Shown: positions 1 through 8,483, counted from the stretch's first letter. The stretch: 64,000 nucleotides of DNA from SFFI01 sp964398655 (GCA_964398655.1 CAYNNG010000001.1:52978-116977), one strand, 5' to 3'. Notes: generated by a model not told the origin, from the letters alone. Made by a program: numbers and translations.

Positions 1-850
1 GGACGTAGGCTAAGAAATATTTAATCGTGAGCAGTGAGGTGGCAAAAGCTACCAGACAGGCTAGGAGCAAGGCTAAAAGTTCCATGCTGCTGGCAGACAC
101 GGACAGGCGCAGGAGTTTGAGCAGGGAAGCTCCTGCCATGACCGGGATAGCCAAATAAAAGGAAAACTCCGAGGCCGCCGGCCGGCTAAGCCCCAAGACC
201 AGGCCTCCGATAATGCAGGCGCCCGACCGGGAGACTCCGGGGAACACCCCAGCCAACATTTGGAAACAGCCGATCCAAAGCGCAATCTGCCAGGTAATTT
301 GCCTATGGTTGGTGATTGTGGGATTTTTGCCCTCCTGCCATCTTTCGACCAGCAAGAAGGCCAGGGCCACAATAATCAAGGCCAGGGCCACTGACAAGGG
401 GTTGTAGAAATACTTTTCAAAGAATTCGTCTAAGAATACGCCCACAATGCCAGCCGGCACACAGGCCAGGAGGATTTTCCCCCACAGTGAGAGGATATCT
501 AAATCCCAAGCTAAATGGGATCCCTGCTTAGCTACACGGGGCGGCCTTGTATTGGTTGGACGCTGGGAGTTATAGCGGTTTTCCAGGCTCCTATGGCCAT
601 AGGAGCCTGGTCCTGCCAGACTGGCCTGACGCTTAAGCGGCCAGAGCTGGGGCCAGAAGTAGATGACCACCGCGAGGATCGCCGCCAGCTGGATGACGAT
701 ACGGAAAAGGGCCAAAAAATCTGGAGACAGCTGCAGGGGCAGGAGGTTTTCCAGCAGGATAAGGTGGCCGGTGGAAGATACGGGCAACCATTCTGTAATG
801 CCTTCCACTATGCCGTAGAGAATGAGTTTGAGAATTTCCCAGAGATCCAT
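1..850 (-). CDS. uppP: Undecaprenyl-diphosphatase UppP (BacA), C-terminus cut by window edge
   Basis: Integral membrane phosphatase that recycles undecaprenyl diphosphate to the lipid carrier used for peptidoglycan synthesis. The reading frame is open from ATG at 850 down to base 1 (283 codons) and lacks only its last residues. Both family signatures are visible: EGITEWLPVSSTGHL near residues 15-29 and PGVSRSG followed by a hydrophobic helix in the second half. An AAGGCGG ribosome-binding site lies 9 bases upstream. Odd feature: between the first transmembrane block and LSLWGKILLACVPAG there is a polar stretch of about 40 residues encoded partly by a perfect 28-bp palindrome (583-610). The frame is intact through it. 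The family assignment is very secure. Confidence 0.95.
   Translation of the reverse strand, partial: MDLWEILKLILYGIVEGITEWLPVSSTGHLILLENLLPLQLSPDFLALFRIVIQLAAILAVVIYFWPQLWPLKRQASLAGPGSYGHRSLENRYNSQRPTNTRPPRVAKQGSHLAWDLDILSLWGKILLACVPAGIVGVFLDEFFEKYFYNPLSVALALIIVALAFLLVERWQEGKNPTITNHRQITWQIALWIGCFQMLAGVFPGVSRSGACIIGGLVLGLSRPAASEFSFYLAIPVMAGASLLKLLRLSVSASSMELLALLLACLVAFATSLLTIKYFLAYV
583..610. repeat. Perfect 28-bp palindrome inside uppP
   Basis: Two 14-bp arms with no loop, each the exact reverse complement of the other (left arm CCAGGCTCCTATGG). It lies in the cytoplasmic-loop part of uppP and is translated in frame. It may be a recombination or insertion scar or a short mobile palindrome. 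Confidence 0.8.
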
Positions 851-1018
851 GGGCTTAAACCGCCTTCGTTATCGTAAAGATTTTAATTATTGCCTTTGCG
901 CTTTTGTGAAGTGGACGCTTCTAGTTCACTTCAGCTTGCACCTCGCTCATTATAACCAAAATCGCCAACCATAAGTTCGCGACCAAATCGTCCGCCCTAA
1001 GCCTAAGTGACCAGGCTT

Positions 1019-1027
1019 TGCTATAAT
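1019..1027 (+). promoter_or_regulatory. Extended -10 promoter for the VanZ-like gene
   Basis: TGCTATAAT matches the extended -10 consensus (TGnTATAAT) exactly, with no good -35 upstream. A start site 7-8 bases downstream would fall at about 1034-1035, on the ATG of the gene itself, which implies a leaderless or nearly leaderless mRNA. Confidence 0.6.
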
Positions 1028-1034
1028 GGGCTTT

Positions 1035-1601
1035 ATGGCAAGTAACAGGAGGACCAGCGCCTCTCCCCGTTCTGGGCAAAAACTCCCTAAAGTCCGGGCT
1101 CCGCAAAACCCGGACAAATTTCGGCCATGGCGTCTGCTACTAAAGCTGCTCGTGGGGCTTTATTTACTTGTACTCTATTTTACCTTCACCTTTAAATGGA
1201 TACCGGTGGTCCATCCCCTCGCGGATTTCCAGCTTAAGCCCTTGCCCTTGCAGGACACCCCTCCCCTCAACCTTGTCCTTTTCCACTCCATTTCCCGCTA
1301 TTGGCAGAGCCTGAAAAATGACCCCTTCCACCATGCCAGCATCTTAAATCTCTGGGGCAATATTGTGGCCTTTGTTCCCCTCGGCCTCTTGATGCCCCTG
1401 TCCCTCGCCGGTAACCTTGCTTACCTGCGCAGTCTGCTGACTGGTCTTTTACTTACCCTAAGCATAGAATTGACTCAATTAGTTTTAGCGGTTGGCGTTT
1501 GGGATATAGATGATATACTCTTAAACTTAACCGGTGTGTTAGTGGGACTGATACTTTCAGTCCCTTTAAAATTTTGCTTGGCCAAATATATTAGGGAGTA
1601 A
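1035..1601 (+). CDS. VanZ-like family membrane protein
   Basis: Small polytopic membrane protein of the VanZ-like family; the role is unknown beyond the link of the founding member to glycopeptide resistance. The N-terminal 35 residues are basic and polar. A first hydrophobic helix follows (LLLKLLVGLYLLVLYFTF), then the family core: NLWGNIVAFVPLGLLMP, the acidic SIELTQL segment, and DIDDILLNLTGVLVG near the C-terminus. I chose ATG 1035 because the alternative ATG at 1026 lies inside the -10 box. There is no Shine-Dalgarno before either. The MATE gene follows after 10 bases and is probably co-transcribed. Confidence 0.8.
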   Translation: MASNRRTSASPRSGQKLPKVRAPQNPDKFRPWRLLLKLLVGLYLLVLYFTFTFKWIPVVHPLADFQLKPLPLQDTPPLNLVLFHSISRYWQSLKNDPFHHASILNLWGNIVAFVPLGLLMPLSLAGNLAYLRSLLTGLLLTLSIELTQLVLAVGVWDIDDILLNLTGVLVGLILSVPLKFCLAKYIRE

Positions 1602-1611
1602 GAACTGGTAA

Positions 1612-2994
1612 ATGAACGAGATTGTGTTGGATACTGAGGAAAAGAGCATTTTTAAACGGCAATTTTGGGAGCTGGCCTACCCGAGTATTATCGCTTTTAC
1701 CCTTCAGGGCTTTTACGACATCATCGACATGATGTGGGTAGGTAAAATTTCCAAGGAAGCTATCGCGGGGGTTACCCTCTTCTCCGTAATTTATGCCCTA
1801 TTCGGGGTGCTGAATGAGGTAGCCGGCGCTTCTTCCGTCTCCATGATTTCCCAGTCCTACGGCCGCGGCACGGAAGAAAGAACCCAGACCATTTCTGAGC
1901 AGACCATTTCTTTTAAAATCGTCCTGGCCATCATTACGGGAACCCTGATTTACCTGACCCTGGACCCTATTCTCAACTGGTTTTCTTCCGACCCCCTGGT
2001 CATCCAGGCCGCTAAAGATTACGGAATTATCCGCATCTTTGCCCTGCCTGTAGCCTTTTCCTCCTATTCGGTCAACACCATCTTTCGCTGCACCGGCGAC
2101 TCTAAAACGCCCATGAAGATCATGCTGATTGCCACGGTCATCAACATGATCCTAGACCCCCTGCTCATGTTTGAAACCCTTACCATCGGCAGCCTAAAAC
2201 TGCAAGGTTATGGCTTGGGTGTTTACGGAGCGGGCCTAGCCACGGTAATTTCCATCTGTATCTCCTTCGGCCTAGGCTTCTTCATCCTTGTAACCGGCCG
2301 TCGGGATGTGACCATCAGCATGCGGGGGCTCTTGCGTCTGGATAAGGAAATTGACCTTCAGCTCCTGTCCATCGGTCTGCCTGCCGGTGGCCAGCTCCTC
2401 ATCCGTCAAGCCTTCAACACCCTGCTCATGGGCTTTATCACCTCTTACGGCACCCTAGCCGTGACCATCTTTGGCCTAGGCAACAAGCTGGTACAATTCT
2501 CCTTCTCCTCCATGGCCGGCTTCTCCTTTGCCGGATCCACCATGGTGGGTCATGCCTTGGGCCGCGAGCACGTGGAAGAGGCCTCCTACTTAGCTAGAGT
2601 TGCAACTACCATCATTGTAAGCATCATTGGCACCATCGCCGGCCTCGCCATGATCTTCCCCGCCACTTTCCTGGGCTTCTTTAACAAAGATCCCGAAGTC
2701 TTAACCGCAGGCAGCCCCATGCTCCGCTGGCTGGCCGGCTCCATGATAATCGCCGCCTTCGGCTCCGGCATGCGGATCGTCTTCTCCGGATCCGGCTTCA
2801 ACCGCCCCGTCCTCATCTCCACCATCATCTCCCGCTGGCTGGTCCAACTCCCCCTCATGTATGTCCTAGTCAAGCTCCTGCAAGTCCCCCTCAACTCCCT
2901 CTGGATATCCTTCGTAATCGCCGAGCTGGCCGACTTATCCGTGGTAATCTACTACTTCCGCCGCGGCGACTGGAAGCTAAAAAGGGTGGGCTAG
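1612..2994 (+). CDS. MATE family multidrug/cation exporter
   Basis: Polytopic transporter of 460 residues, the usual length of the MATE family, which exports organic cations and drugs using a Na+ or H+ gradient. Visible family features are the N-terminal FWELAYPSIIAFTLQGFYD segment, VDxxxVG-like DMMWVGKIS, and the repeated two-lobe pattern: a second lobe starts near LLSIGLPAGGQLLIRQAFN at about residue 250. About twelve hydrophobic segments can be traced. The TAGGGAGT at the end of the VanZ-like gene serves as ribosome-binding site. Substrate unknown. It is closest to the MepA/DinF-type branch as far as motif reading allows. Confidence 0.88.
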   Translation: MNEIVLDTEEKSIFKRQFWELAYPSIIAFTLQGFYDIIDMMWVGKISKEAIAGVTLFSVIYALFGVLNEVAGASSVSMISQSYGRGTEERTQTISEQTISFKIVLAIITGTLIYLTLDPILNWFSSDPLVIQAAKDYGIIRIFALPVAFSSYSVNTIFRCTGDSKTPMKIMLIATVINMILDPLLMFETLTIGSLKLQGYGLGVYGAGLATVISICISFGLGFFILVTGRRDVTISMRGLLRLDKEIDLQLLSIGLPAGGQLLIRQAFNTLLMGFITSYGTLAVTIFGLGNKLVQFSFSSMAGFSFAGSTMVGHALGREHVEEASYLARVATTIIVSIIGTIAGLAMIFPATFLGFFNKDPEVLTAGSPMLRWLAGSMIIAAFGSGMRIVFSGSGFNRPVLISTIISRWLVQLPLMYVLVKLLQVPLNSLWISFVIAELADLSVVIYYFRRGDWKLKRVG

Positions 2995-3103
2995 GTTAGC
3001 TAATGATTAGGCTCGCTTAGGGACTAGGCTAGCAAATGGATTGGGTGCGCTTAGCTCAAGAACTACCTCACTGCTAGCCCAGTTATTTATAGTCAATCTA
3101 GCT

Positions 3104-3207
3104 CAAACTGGGTTTTGCACACCTTTTTTGAGGCTGCGAAGGCCCCTGGGCGCCAGATTTTGGTTGGCAGATTTGCGCAAACTGGGTTTTGCACACCCTT
3201 TTTTGAG
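3104..3207. repeat. Two 29-30 bp direct repeats 74 bp apart
   Basis: The segment CAAACTGGGTTTTGCACACC followed by a T-run and GAG occurs at 3104-3132 and again at 3178-3207, differing only by one extra C. The intervening 45 bases are not repeated. Confidence 0.75.
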
Positions 3208-3251
3208 AGCCCGGTTGTGTAAGCCTTCTCAGATTGTGGAAACACCCATAG

Positions 3252-3382
3252 GTTTTTGAGGCTTGCCAACTTTATAGGCCGAGAACTCCCTGAGCAGTCA
3301 ATGGTCTGAGACCGCATAGCTGCGCCGCGGCGCCATTGACTGCTCAGGGGCCTCGGCCTTAGGTTAAACAAGCCTCAAAAAC
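3252..3382. mobile_element. MITE-like palindromic element, copy A
   Basis: 131 bp bounded by perfect 14-bp terminal inverted repeats (GTTTTTGAGGCTTG at the left, its reverse complement at 3369-3382). Inside is a second perfect 17-bp inverted repeat (3288-3304 with 3333-3349, CCCTGAGCAGTCAATGG). A diverged copy in the opposite orientation is at 55136-55274. There is no coding capacity, so any movement would need a transposase in trans. It could instead be a large REP/BIME-type palindrome. Confidence 0.6.
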
Positions 3383-3504
3383 TAAGTCCAGCATAAGTGC
3401 GTTAATTGCGCATGATCATGCGTGTTGTAGGCTTGCGATTGAATCTAATATTTAATCTTAGAATAGTTGGAGGATGGCATATTTGGGTTTTCCGCGCACG
3501 TATA

Positions 3505-3538
3505 AAAGGGGCTGCCTCGTGTTCAAGGCAGCCCCTTT
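3505..3538 (-). terminator. Rho-independent terminator after ppdK
   Basis: 13-bp stem AAAGGGGCTGCCT (3505-3517) pairing with 3526-3538 around an 8-base loop. Read on the minus strand it ends in TTTTAT, as expected for transcripts leaving ppdK. It lies about 210 bases past the ppdK stop. Confidence 0.75.
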
Positions 3539-3750
3539 GCATTGGGTTACTTTCGTCTTTGGGCTTGTGTGGGCTAAGGCTTATGCAAGCCAAGCCACTA
3601 GTGTAGTGCAAGCCTAGGCAACAATGGTAGAACTAGACTGCTAATGCATGGTTACCTGCAGTGCTTAGAGGTTTAGCTGACGCTTAGCCTGCGGCGGCTG
3701 CAGTTGATGATGCATAGATGCAATGCAGCTAAGGCCCCTGCTTATACAGC

Positions 3751-6423
3751 TTAGCCTTCGATTCTGTGGCGGCCGTGCTCACGGAAGTCGACGGAGACGT
3801 AGTCTCTTGGCTTCTCAATTTGAGCTTGGGCGGCGGCCAGGATGGCGATAGGCACGCGGTAGGGTGAGCAGGATACGTAGTCGAAGTTCAGGTCGTGGCA
3901 GAGATGGATGGATGAAGGTTCGCCACCGTGTTCACCGCAGATACCCAGATGGATATTGGGTTTGACTTCTCTGGCTTCCTGAGAGCTGATCTTGACCAGA
4001 CGGCCTACGCCCTTTTGGTCCAGGATAGCGGTAGGATCGTTCTCGAAGATGCCCTTCTTGTAGTAGGTATCAAGTACGCGGCCGGCGTCATCGCGGGAGA
4101 GACCATAGCCCATCTGGGTCAGGTCGTTGGTGCCGTAGGAGAAGAAGTCTGCGTGCTGGGCGATCTCGTCAGAGGTCAGGGCAGCGCGAGGAATCTCGAT
4201 CATGGTGCCTACCAGATAGTGGAGTTCTTGGCCAGATTCTTTGATCAGCTGGTCAGCCTTTTCGGTAATGATCTTGCGCAGGAATTCCAGTTCCTTATCG
4301 ACAGATACCAGGGGTACCATGATTTCGGGGTAGACCTTGATGCCTTCTTTTTGTACGTTGAGGGCAGCGGAGATAATAGCTTCTACCTGCATCTCAGCGA
4401 TTTCGGGGAAGACGATGGCCAGACGGCAGCCACGCATACCCAGCATGGGGTTGGCTTCGGCCAGGCCGTTTACAACACGCTTGATGTCGTCCAGGCTGAG
4501 GCCCATGGCATCGGCGAGTTCCTTCATCTCAGGTTCTTCGTGAGGCAGGAATTCGTGCAGAGGGGGATCCAGGAGACGGATGGTAACAGGCAGGCCCTTC
4601 ATGGCGCGGAAGATACCTTCGAAGTCGCCTCTTTGGATGGGCAGGATCTTAGCCAGAGCAGCTCTTCTCTCTTCTTCGTTCTTGGCCAGAATCATTTGAC
4701 GGAATTCAAAGATACGGTCTTTTTCGAAGAACATGTGCTCGGTACGAACGAGGCCGATACCGCCAGCACCCAGTTCCAGAGCCTTAGCGGCGTCCTTGGG
4801 TGTATCAGCGTTGGCGCGAACGTTCATCTGACGGGTTTCGTTAGCCCAGTTGAGAACTTGGGAGAAGTAACCGGAGATGTGGGCTTCCACGGAGGGGATT
4901 TCACCAGCGTAAACTTGGCCAGTGGTACCGTCGATGGAGATCACGTCACCCTTGTTAAAGGCTAAGTCTTTGAGATAGGCCTTACCGGCAGCTTCGTCGA
5001 TGGTGAGGTCGGCACAGCCAGAGACACAGCACTTACCCATACCACGGGCTACTACAGCAGCGTGGGAGGTCATGCCGCCACGAGCGGTGAGGATACCTTC
5101 AGAAAGGTTCATGCCTTCGATATCTTCAGCGGAGGTTTCCAGACGAACCAGGATTACCTTCTTACCAGCTTCTTTGGCGACGCGGGCTTCTTCTGCGCTG
5201 AAAACAATTTGTCCGGAAGCGGCACCAGGAGAAGCAGGCAGGCCCTTGGCGATGGGCTCAGCCTTCTTGAGGGCAGCTTCATCAAACATGGGGTGGAGGA
5301 GGGCATCCAGGCTCTGAGGATCAATCTGCTGGAGGGCGCGTTCCTTGGTGACTATGCCTTCTTCAACCATTTCTACTGCAACTCTCATTGCGGCCTGAGC
5401 GGTACGCTTGCCGTTACGGGTTTGCAGGATGAAGAGTTTGGAGCGCTCAATGGTGAATTCCAAGTCTTGCATGTCGCCATAGTGTTTTTCCAGGCGCTTA
5501 GCAATGTCAGAGAACTGGTTGTAGATGTCTACGTTCCAGGTCTTCATTTCTTCCAGGTTGATAGGAGTGCGTACGCCGGCAACTACGTCTTCGCCCTGAG
5601 CATTGATCAGGAATTCGCCGTAGACCTCATTTTCACCGGTGGCAGGGTTGCGGGAGAAGGCTACGCCGGAACCGGAGTCATCGCCCATGTTGCCGAAGAC
5701 CATCTCTTGAACGTTAACAGCAGTACCCCAAGAAGCAGGGATATTGTGCATTTGACGGTAGTAGATAGCACGGGGGTTGTTCCAAGAACGGAAAACAGCT
5801 TCTACAGCTTCAATTAACTGGGTCTTGGGATCTTGAGGGAAGTCTTCTCCCTTGATCTCTTTGTAGCGGGCCAGGGAGGCTTGGGCTACTTTTTCCAGGT
5901 CGTTAGCGTCCAGCTCGGTATCTTCGGTAACGCCCTTGGCTTTTTTAGCTTCGTCCATTAAGGCTTCAAATTCGTCTTTGTGGACTTCCATGACGACGTC
6001 AGAGAACATCATGATAAAGCGGCGGTAGGCGTCGAAAGCAAAGCGGCGGTTATTGGTCAGAGTGGCTAAGCCTTCTACTACTTCGTCGTTAAGACCCAGG
6101 TTGAGGACAGTGTCCATCATGCCGGGCATGGAGGCACGGGCGCCAGAACGGACGGAAACCAAGAGAGGATTTTCTTTATCGCCCAGGGTTTTACCGGTCT
6201 GTGCTTCGAGCTTATGGAGATAGTCAAAAATTTCTGCTTGAATTTCGTCAGAAATTTTTTCACCATGTTCGTAGTAGGCCAGGCAGGCTTCTGTAGAAAC
6301 TGTGAACCCATTAGGCACAGGTAAGCCTAAGCCAGTCATTTCGGCCAGGTTAGCGCCTTTACCACCGAGCAGTTCACGCATTGAAGCGTTACCTTCGGCA
6401 AACATATAAACAAATTTTTTCAT
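3751..6423 (-). CDS. ppdK: Pyruvate, phosphate dikinase
   Basis: Cytosolic enzyme interconverting pyruvate + ATP + Pi and PEP + AMP + PPi, used in PPi-linked glycolysis or gluconeogenesis in anaerobes. Its 890 residues are the family length. The N-terminal nucleotide-binding domain begins KKFVYMFAEGNASMRELLGG. The swivelling phosphohistidine domain carries GGMTSHAAVVARGMG with His454 as phospho-acceptor. The C-terminal pyruvate/PEP barrel ends with GICGEHGGEPSS, where Cys829 is the catalytic cysteine. GGAGGAAGA before ATG is a strong ribosome-binding site. The gene is monocistronic: terminators lie both before it (6501-6532) and after it. Long open frames opposite it are shadows produced by its codon usage. 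Confidence 0.97.
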   Translation of the reverse strand: MKKFVYMFAEGNASMRELLGGKGANLAEMTGLGLPVPNGFTVSTEACLAYYEHGEKISDEIQAEIFDYLHKLEAQTGKTLGDKENPLLVSVRSGARASMPGMMDTVLNLGLNDEVVEGLATLTNNRRFAFDAYRRFIMMFSDVVMEVHKDEFEALMDEAKKAKGVTEDTELDANDLEKVAQASLARYKEIKGEDFPQDPKTQLIEAVEAVFRSWNNPRAIYYRQMHNIPASWGTAVNVQEMVFGNMGDDSGSGVAFSRNPATGENEVYGEFLINAQGEDVVAGVRTPINLEEMKTWNVDIYNQFSDIAKRLEKHYGDMQDLEFTIERSKLFILQTRNGKRTAQAAMRVAVEMVEEGIVTKERALQQIDPQSLDALLHPMFDEAALKKAEPIAKGLPASPGAASGQIVFSAEEARVAKEAGKKVILVRLETSAEDIEGMNLSEGILTARGGMTSHAAVVARGMGKCCVSGCADLTIDEAAGKAYLKDLAFNKGDVISIDGTTGQVYAGEIPSVEAHISGYFSQVLNWANETRQMNVRANADTPKDAAKALELGAGGIGLVRTEHMFFEKDRIFEFRQMILAKNEEERRAALAKILPIQRGDFEGIFRAMKGLPVTIRLLDPPLHEFLPHEEPEMKELADAMGLSLDDIKRVVNGLAEANPMLGMRGCRLAIVFPEIAEMQVEAIISAALNVQKEGIKVYPEIMVPLVSVDKELEFLRKIITEKADQLIKESGQELHYLVGTMIEIPRAALTSDEIAQHADFFSYGTNDLTQMGYGLSRDDAGRVLDTYYKKGIFENDPTAILDQKGVGRLVKISSQEAREVKPNIHLGICGEHGGEPSSIHLCHDLNFDYVSCSPYRVPIAILAAAQAQIEKPRDYVSVDFREHGRHRIEG

Positions 6424-6500
6424 TCTTCCTCCTATTTTCGAGAGTCTAGCCCCCCGTTTTTTTCTGTTTTTTGCTGTTTGTGCTTTTGCTGTTTGTCTAT

Positions 6501-6532
6501 ATAAAAGGACAGTCTAGAGGCTGTCCTTTTAT
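6501..6532 (-). terminator. Rho-independent terminator after glyS
   Basis: Perfect 12-bp stem (ATAAAAGGACAG at 6501-6512 with 6521-6532) and an 8-base loop, immediately past the glyS stop codon. The minus-strand 3' arm ends in a T-rich tract. Confidence 0.88.
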
Positions 6533-6534
6533 GC

Positions 6535-7923
6535 TTACTTAAATTTTTCCTGCATGTAAGGCAAGAGCTCAGAAATTGGCAGACGCACCTGCTCCATCGT
6601 GTCGCGATCGCGCACGGTCACGGCCTTATCTTCCAAGCTGTCAAAGTCAAAGGTCACACAGTATGGCGTGCCAATTTCATCTTGACGCCGGTAACGCTTA
6701 CCGATGGACTGGCGGTCATCGTATTCCACCGCGAAGTGGGGACGGAGGATCTGAGCAACTTCCTCAGCCTCTTTGGCCAGCTTGGCGGATAGGGGCAGGA
6801 CGGCTATCTTGACCGGAGCCAGGTCTTTATGCAGACGCAGGACAGTGCGCACATCGCCGCCTTCAAGTTCTTCCTCTTCGTAAGCGCCGCAGAGGAAGGC
6901 CAAGAAGAGACGCTCAACACCCACGGAAGGCTCTACCACGTAGGGAATGTACTTCTCATTCGTTTGAGGGTCAAAGTAGCGCAGGTCTTGCTTGGCGTGC
7001 TCCATATGCTTACCCAGGTCGTAGTCCGTGCGGTCAGCCAGACCCCAGAGTTCGCCCCAGCCAAAGGGGAAGAGGAACTCAAAGTCTGTTGTCGCCTTGG
7101 AGTAGAAGGATAATTCCTCCGGGCTGTGGTCTCTCAGGCGGAGCATGTCTTCAGGCAAGCCCAGGTTGAGCAGCCAGTTATGGATGTACTCGCGCCAGTA
7201 GTCAAACCACTCCAGGTCCGTGTCAGGTTCGCAGAAGAATTCAATTTCCATCTGCTCAAATTCCCGGGTGCGGAAAATGAAGTTGCCCGGCGTAATTTCA
7301 TTGCGGAAAGATTTACCAATTTGGGCAATACCAAAGGGGATCTTACGGCGGGAGCTGCGCTGGACATTGCGGAAGTTCACAAAAATGCCCTGGGCGGTCT
7401 CAGGCCGCAGGTAGAGCTGGGTTTGCGAATCTTCCGTAACACCCTGGAAGGTCTTGAACATGAGGTTGAACTTGCGGACATCCGTATAATCAACAGCTCC
7501 GCAGCGGGGGCAGGCGATGTGGTTATCCCGGATAATTTCTAAGAGTTCCTCATTGGACAGGCCCTCAACTTGGCGAGGCTCTCCCTTTTCTTCAAAGAAG
7601 TCCTCAATTAATTTGTCCGCCCGGTAGCGGGACCGGCAGGACTTACAGTCCACCAGGGGGTCGGAGAAGCCGGCGACGTGGCCGGAAGCTACCCACACCT
7701 CTGGATTGAGGAGTATGCCGGAATCCAGGCCTACGTTGTGGGGATTTTCCCGCACGAAGCTCTGCCACCAGGCTTGCTTGATATTGTTCTTCAGTTCTAC
7801 GCCATAAGGGCCGTAGTCCCAGCTATTGGCGAGGCCGCCATAGATTTCCGAGCCGGGGTAGACAAAGCCGCGGTTTGAGGCTAAGGCTACCAGCTTTTCC
7901 ATGGTAAGGTCAGACTGTGCCAT
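6535..7923 (-). CDS. glyS: Glycyl-tRNA synthetase, single-chain alpha2 type
   Basis: Class II synthetase that charges tRNA-Gly. It is the homodimeric type (462 residues), not the GlyQ/GlyS alpha2-beta2 type. N-terminal residues read LVALASNRGFVYPGSEIYGG. A zinc-type CxxC pair (CKSCRSRY, then CPRCGAVD) is present in the insertion. Class II motif 2 appears as FRNEITPGNFIFRTREFEQME. The C-terminal anticodon-binding domain begins near LAPVKIAVLPLS. Its ATG overlaps the rpoZ stop codon (TAATG), so translation is coupled. It is the last gene of a yicC-remA-gmk-rpoZ-glyS run and ends at a strong terminator. Confidence 0.96.
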   Translation of the reverse strand: MAQSDLTMEKLVALASNRGFVYPGSEIYGGLANSWDYGPYGVELKNNIKQAWWQSFVRENPHNVGLDSGILLNPEVWVASGHVAGFSDPLVDCKSCRSRYRADKLIEDFFEEKGEPRQVEGLSNEELLEIIRDNHIACPRCGAVDYTDVRKFNLMFKTFQGVTEDSQTQLYLRPETAQGIFVNFRNVQRSSRRKIPFGIAQIGKSFRNEITPGNFIFRTREFEQMEIEFFCEPDTDLEWFDYWREYIHNWLLNLGLPEDMLRLRDHSPEELSFYSKATTDFEFLFPFGWGELWGLADRTDYDLGKHMEHAKQDLRYFDPQTNEKYIPYVVEPSVGVERLFLAFLCGAYEEEELEGGDVRTVLRLHKDLAPVKIAVLPLSAKLAKEAEEVAQILRPHFAVEYDDRQSIGKRYRRQDEIGTPYCVTFDFDSLEDKAVTVRDRDTMEQVRLPISELLPYMQEKFK

Positions 7924-8381
7924 TATTCGTCGTCCTCGCTCTCCATATCTTCATCCTGCTTGCCGATGATTTCCAGGAGCTGGGCGGTGAAGTCTCGGGC
8001 ATTCTGCTCTTGCAGAGCTTCGGTCTCAGCCCGCTCTTGGGCCTTGCGGTCGGCGGGAGAAAGCTGGGCGGATTCCGCCAGTTTGGCTTCTTCCTGCAAG
8101 GCTTCATGCTGCTTGGCCATGGCTTGACGTTGGGCCTCTAGGCGTTCGGCTTCAACTTCCGGACGCAGGGGTACGACAACTGGGTGGTCACCCACCACAT
8201 ATTTAAGTTTGCTCTCAGCCAATTCCATTGAAGCTTGAGTCAGGGGGACGTTGGAGCGGCGCTCAGAAAGAGGCTGTCCGCCATCCACCAACTGCCTGGC
8301 CCGCTTAGCAGTTAAGAGAGAGAGAATATAGCGGTTTTCCACCAGGGGTAAAAGTTCTTCAACGGGTGGATCAATTAGCAT
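7923..8381 (-). CDS. rpoZ: RNA polymerase omega subunit with long charged C-terminal tail
   Basis: The first 70 residues match the omega subunit: MLIDPPVEELLPLVENRYIL, then LTAKRARQLVDGG and later a KLKYV segment. Omega helps assemble and stabilise RNA polymerase. The chain runs to 152 residues, about twice the usual 60-80. The extra part (from about residue 75) is a glutamate/glutamine/alanine-rich, probably helical coiled tail ending EDEDMESEDDE-like. Position supports the call: omega genes of Bacillota sit directly after gmk in the yicC-remA-gmk cluster. GGAGG lies before ATG. Only the tail is unusual. Confidence 0.88.
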   Translation of the reverse strand: MLIDPPVEELLPLVENRYILSLLTAKRARQLVDGGQPLSERRSNVPLTQASMELAESKLKYVVGDHPVVVPLRPEVEAERLEAQRQAMAKQHEALQEEAKLAESAQLSPADRKAQERAETEALQEQNARDFTAQLLEIIGKQDEDMESEDDE

Positions 8382-8460
8382 AGAGACCTCCTAATATTTG
8401 CCTTACGGCATTTTTCTATCACTTACTTATATTTAAGTATTGTATGCCTTAGGACTATTA

Positions 8461-8483
8461 ATTATAAGACACTTACTATTATA
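8461..8483 (-). promoter_or_regulatory. Two possible -10 boxes upstream of rpoZ
   Basis: On the minus strand TATAAT occurs twice in the 211-base gap between gmk and rpoZ (8478-8483 and 8461-8466). Neither has a convincing -35. The same gap holds a small GACCTC/GAGGTC hairpin (8499-8516) that could end gmk transcripts. An internal promoter for rpoZ-glyS is plausible but unproven. Confidence 0.35.

Larger units (their letters stand above)
2995..3750. other. 755-base intergenic stretch with repeats, no gene
   Basis: It lies between the convergent MATE and ppdK genes. It holds a pair of direct repeats (3104-3207), a 131-bp palindromic element (3252-3382), a 14-bp palindrome around CGCATGATCATGCG (about 3409-3422) and a terminator (3505-3538). 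The small open frames here have no ribosome-binding sites and follow the repeats, so I see no protein gene. Confidence 0.7.

Noticed and set aside
3406..3611. Small open frames on both strands at 3402-3611
   Set aside because: They coincide with the terminator hairpin and have no ribosome-binding site or homology that I recognise.
3928..5817. Long plus-strand open frames of 345 and 251 codons opposite ppdK
   Set aside because: They lie entirely antisense to a very strongly supported gene, have no ribosome-binding sites and give repetitive, domain-less proteins caused by biased codon usage on the other strand.
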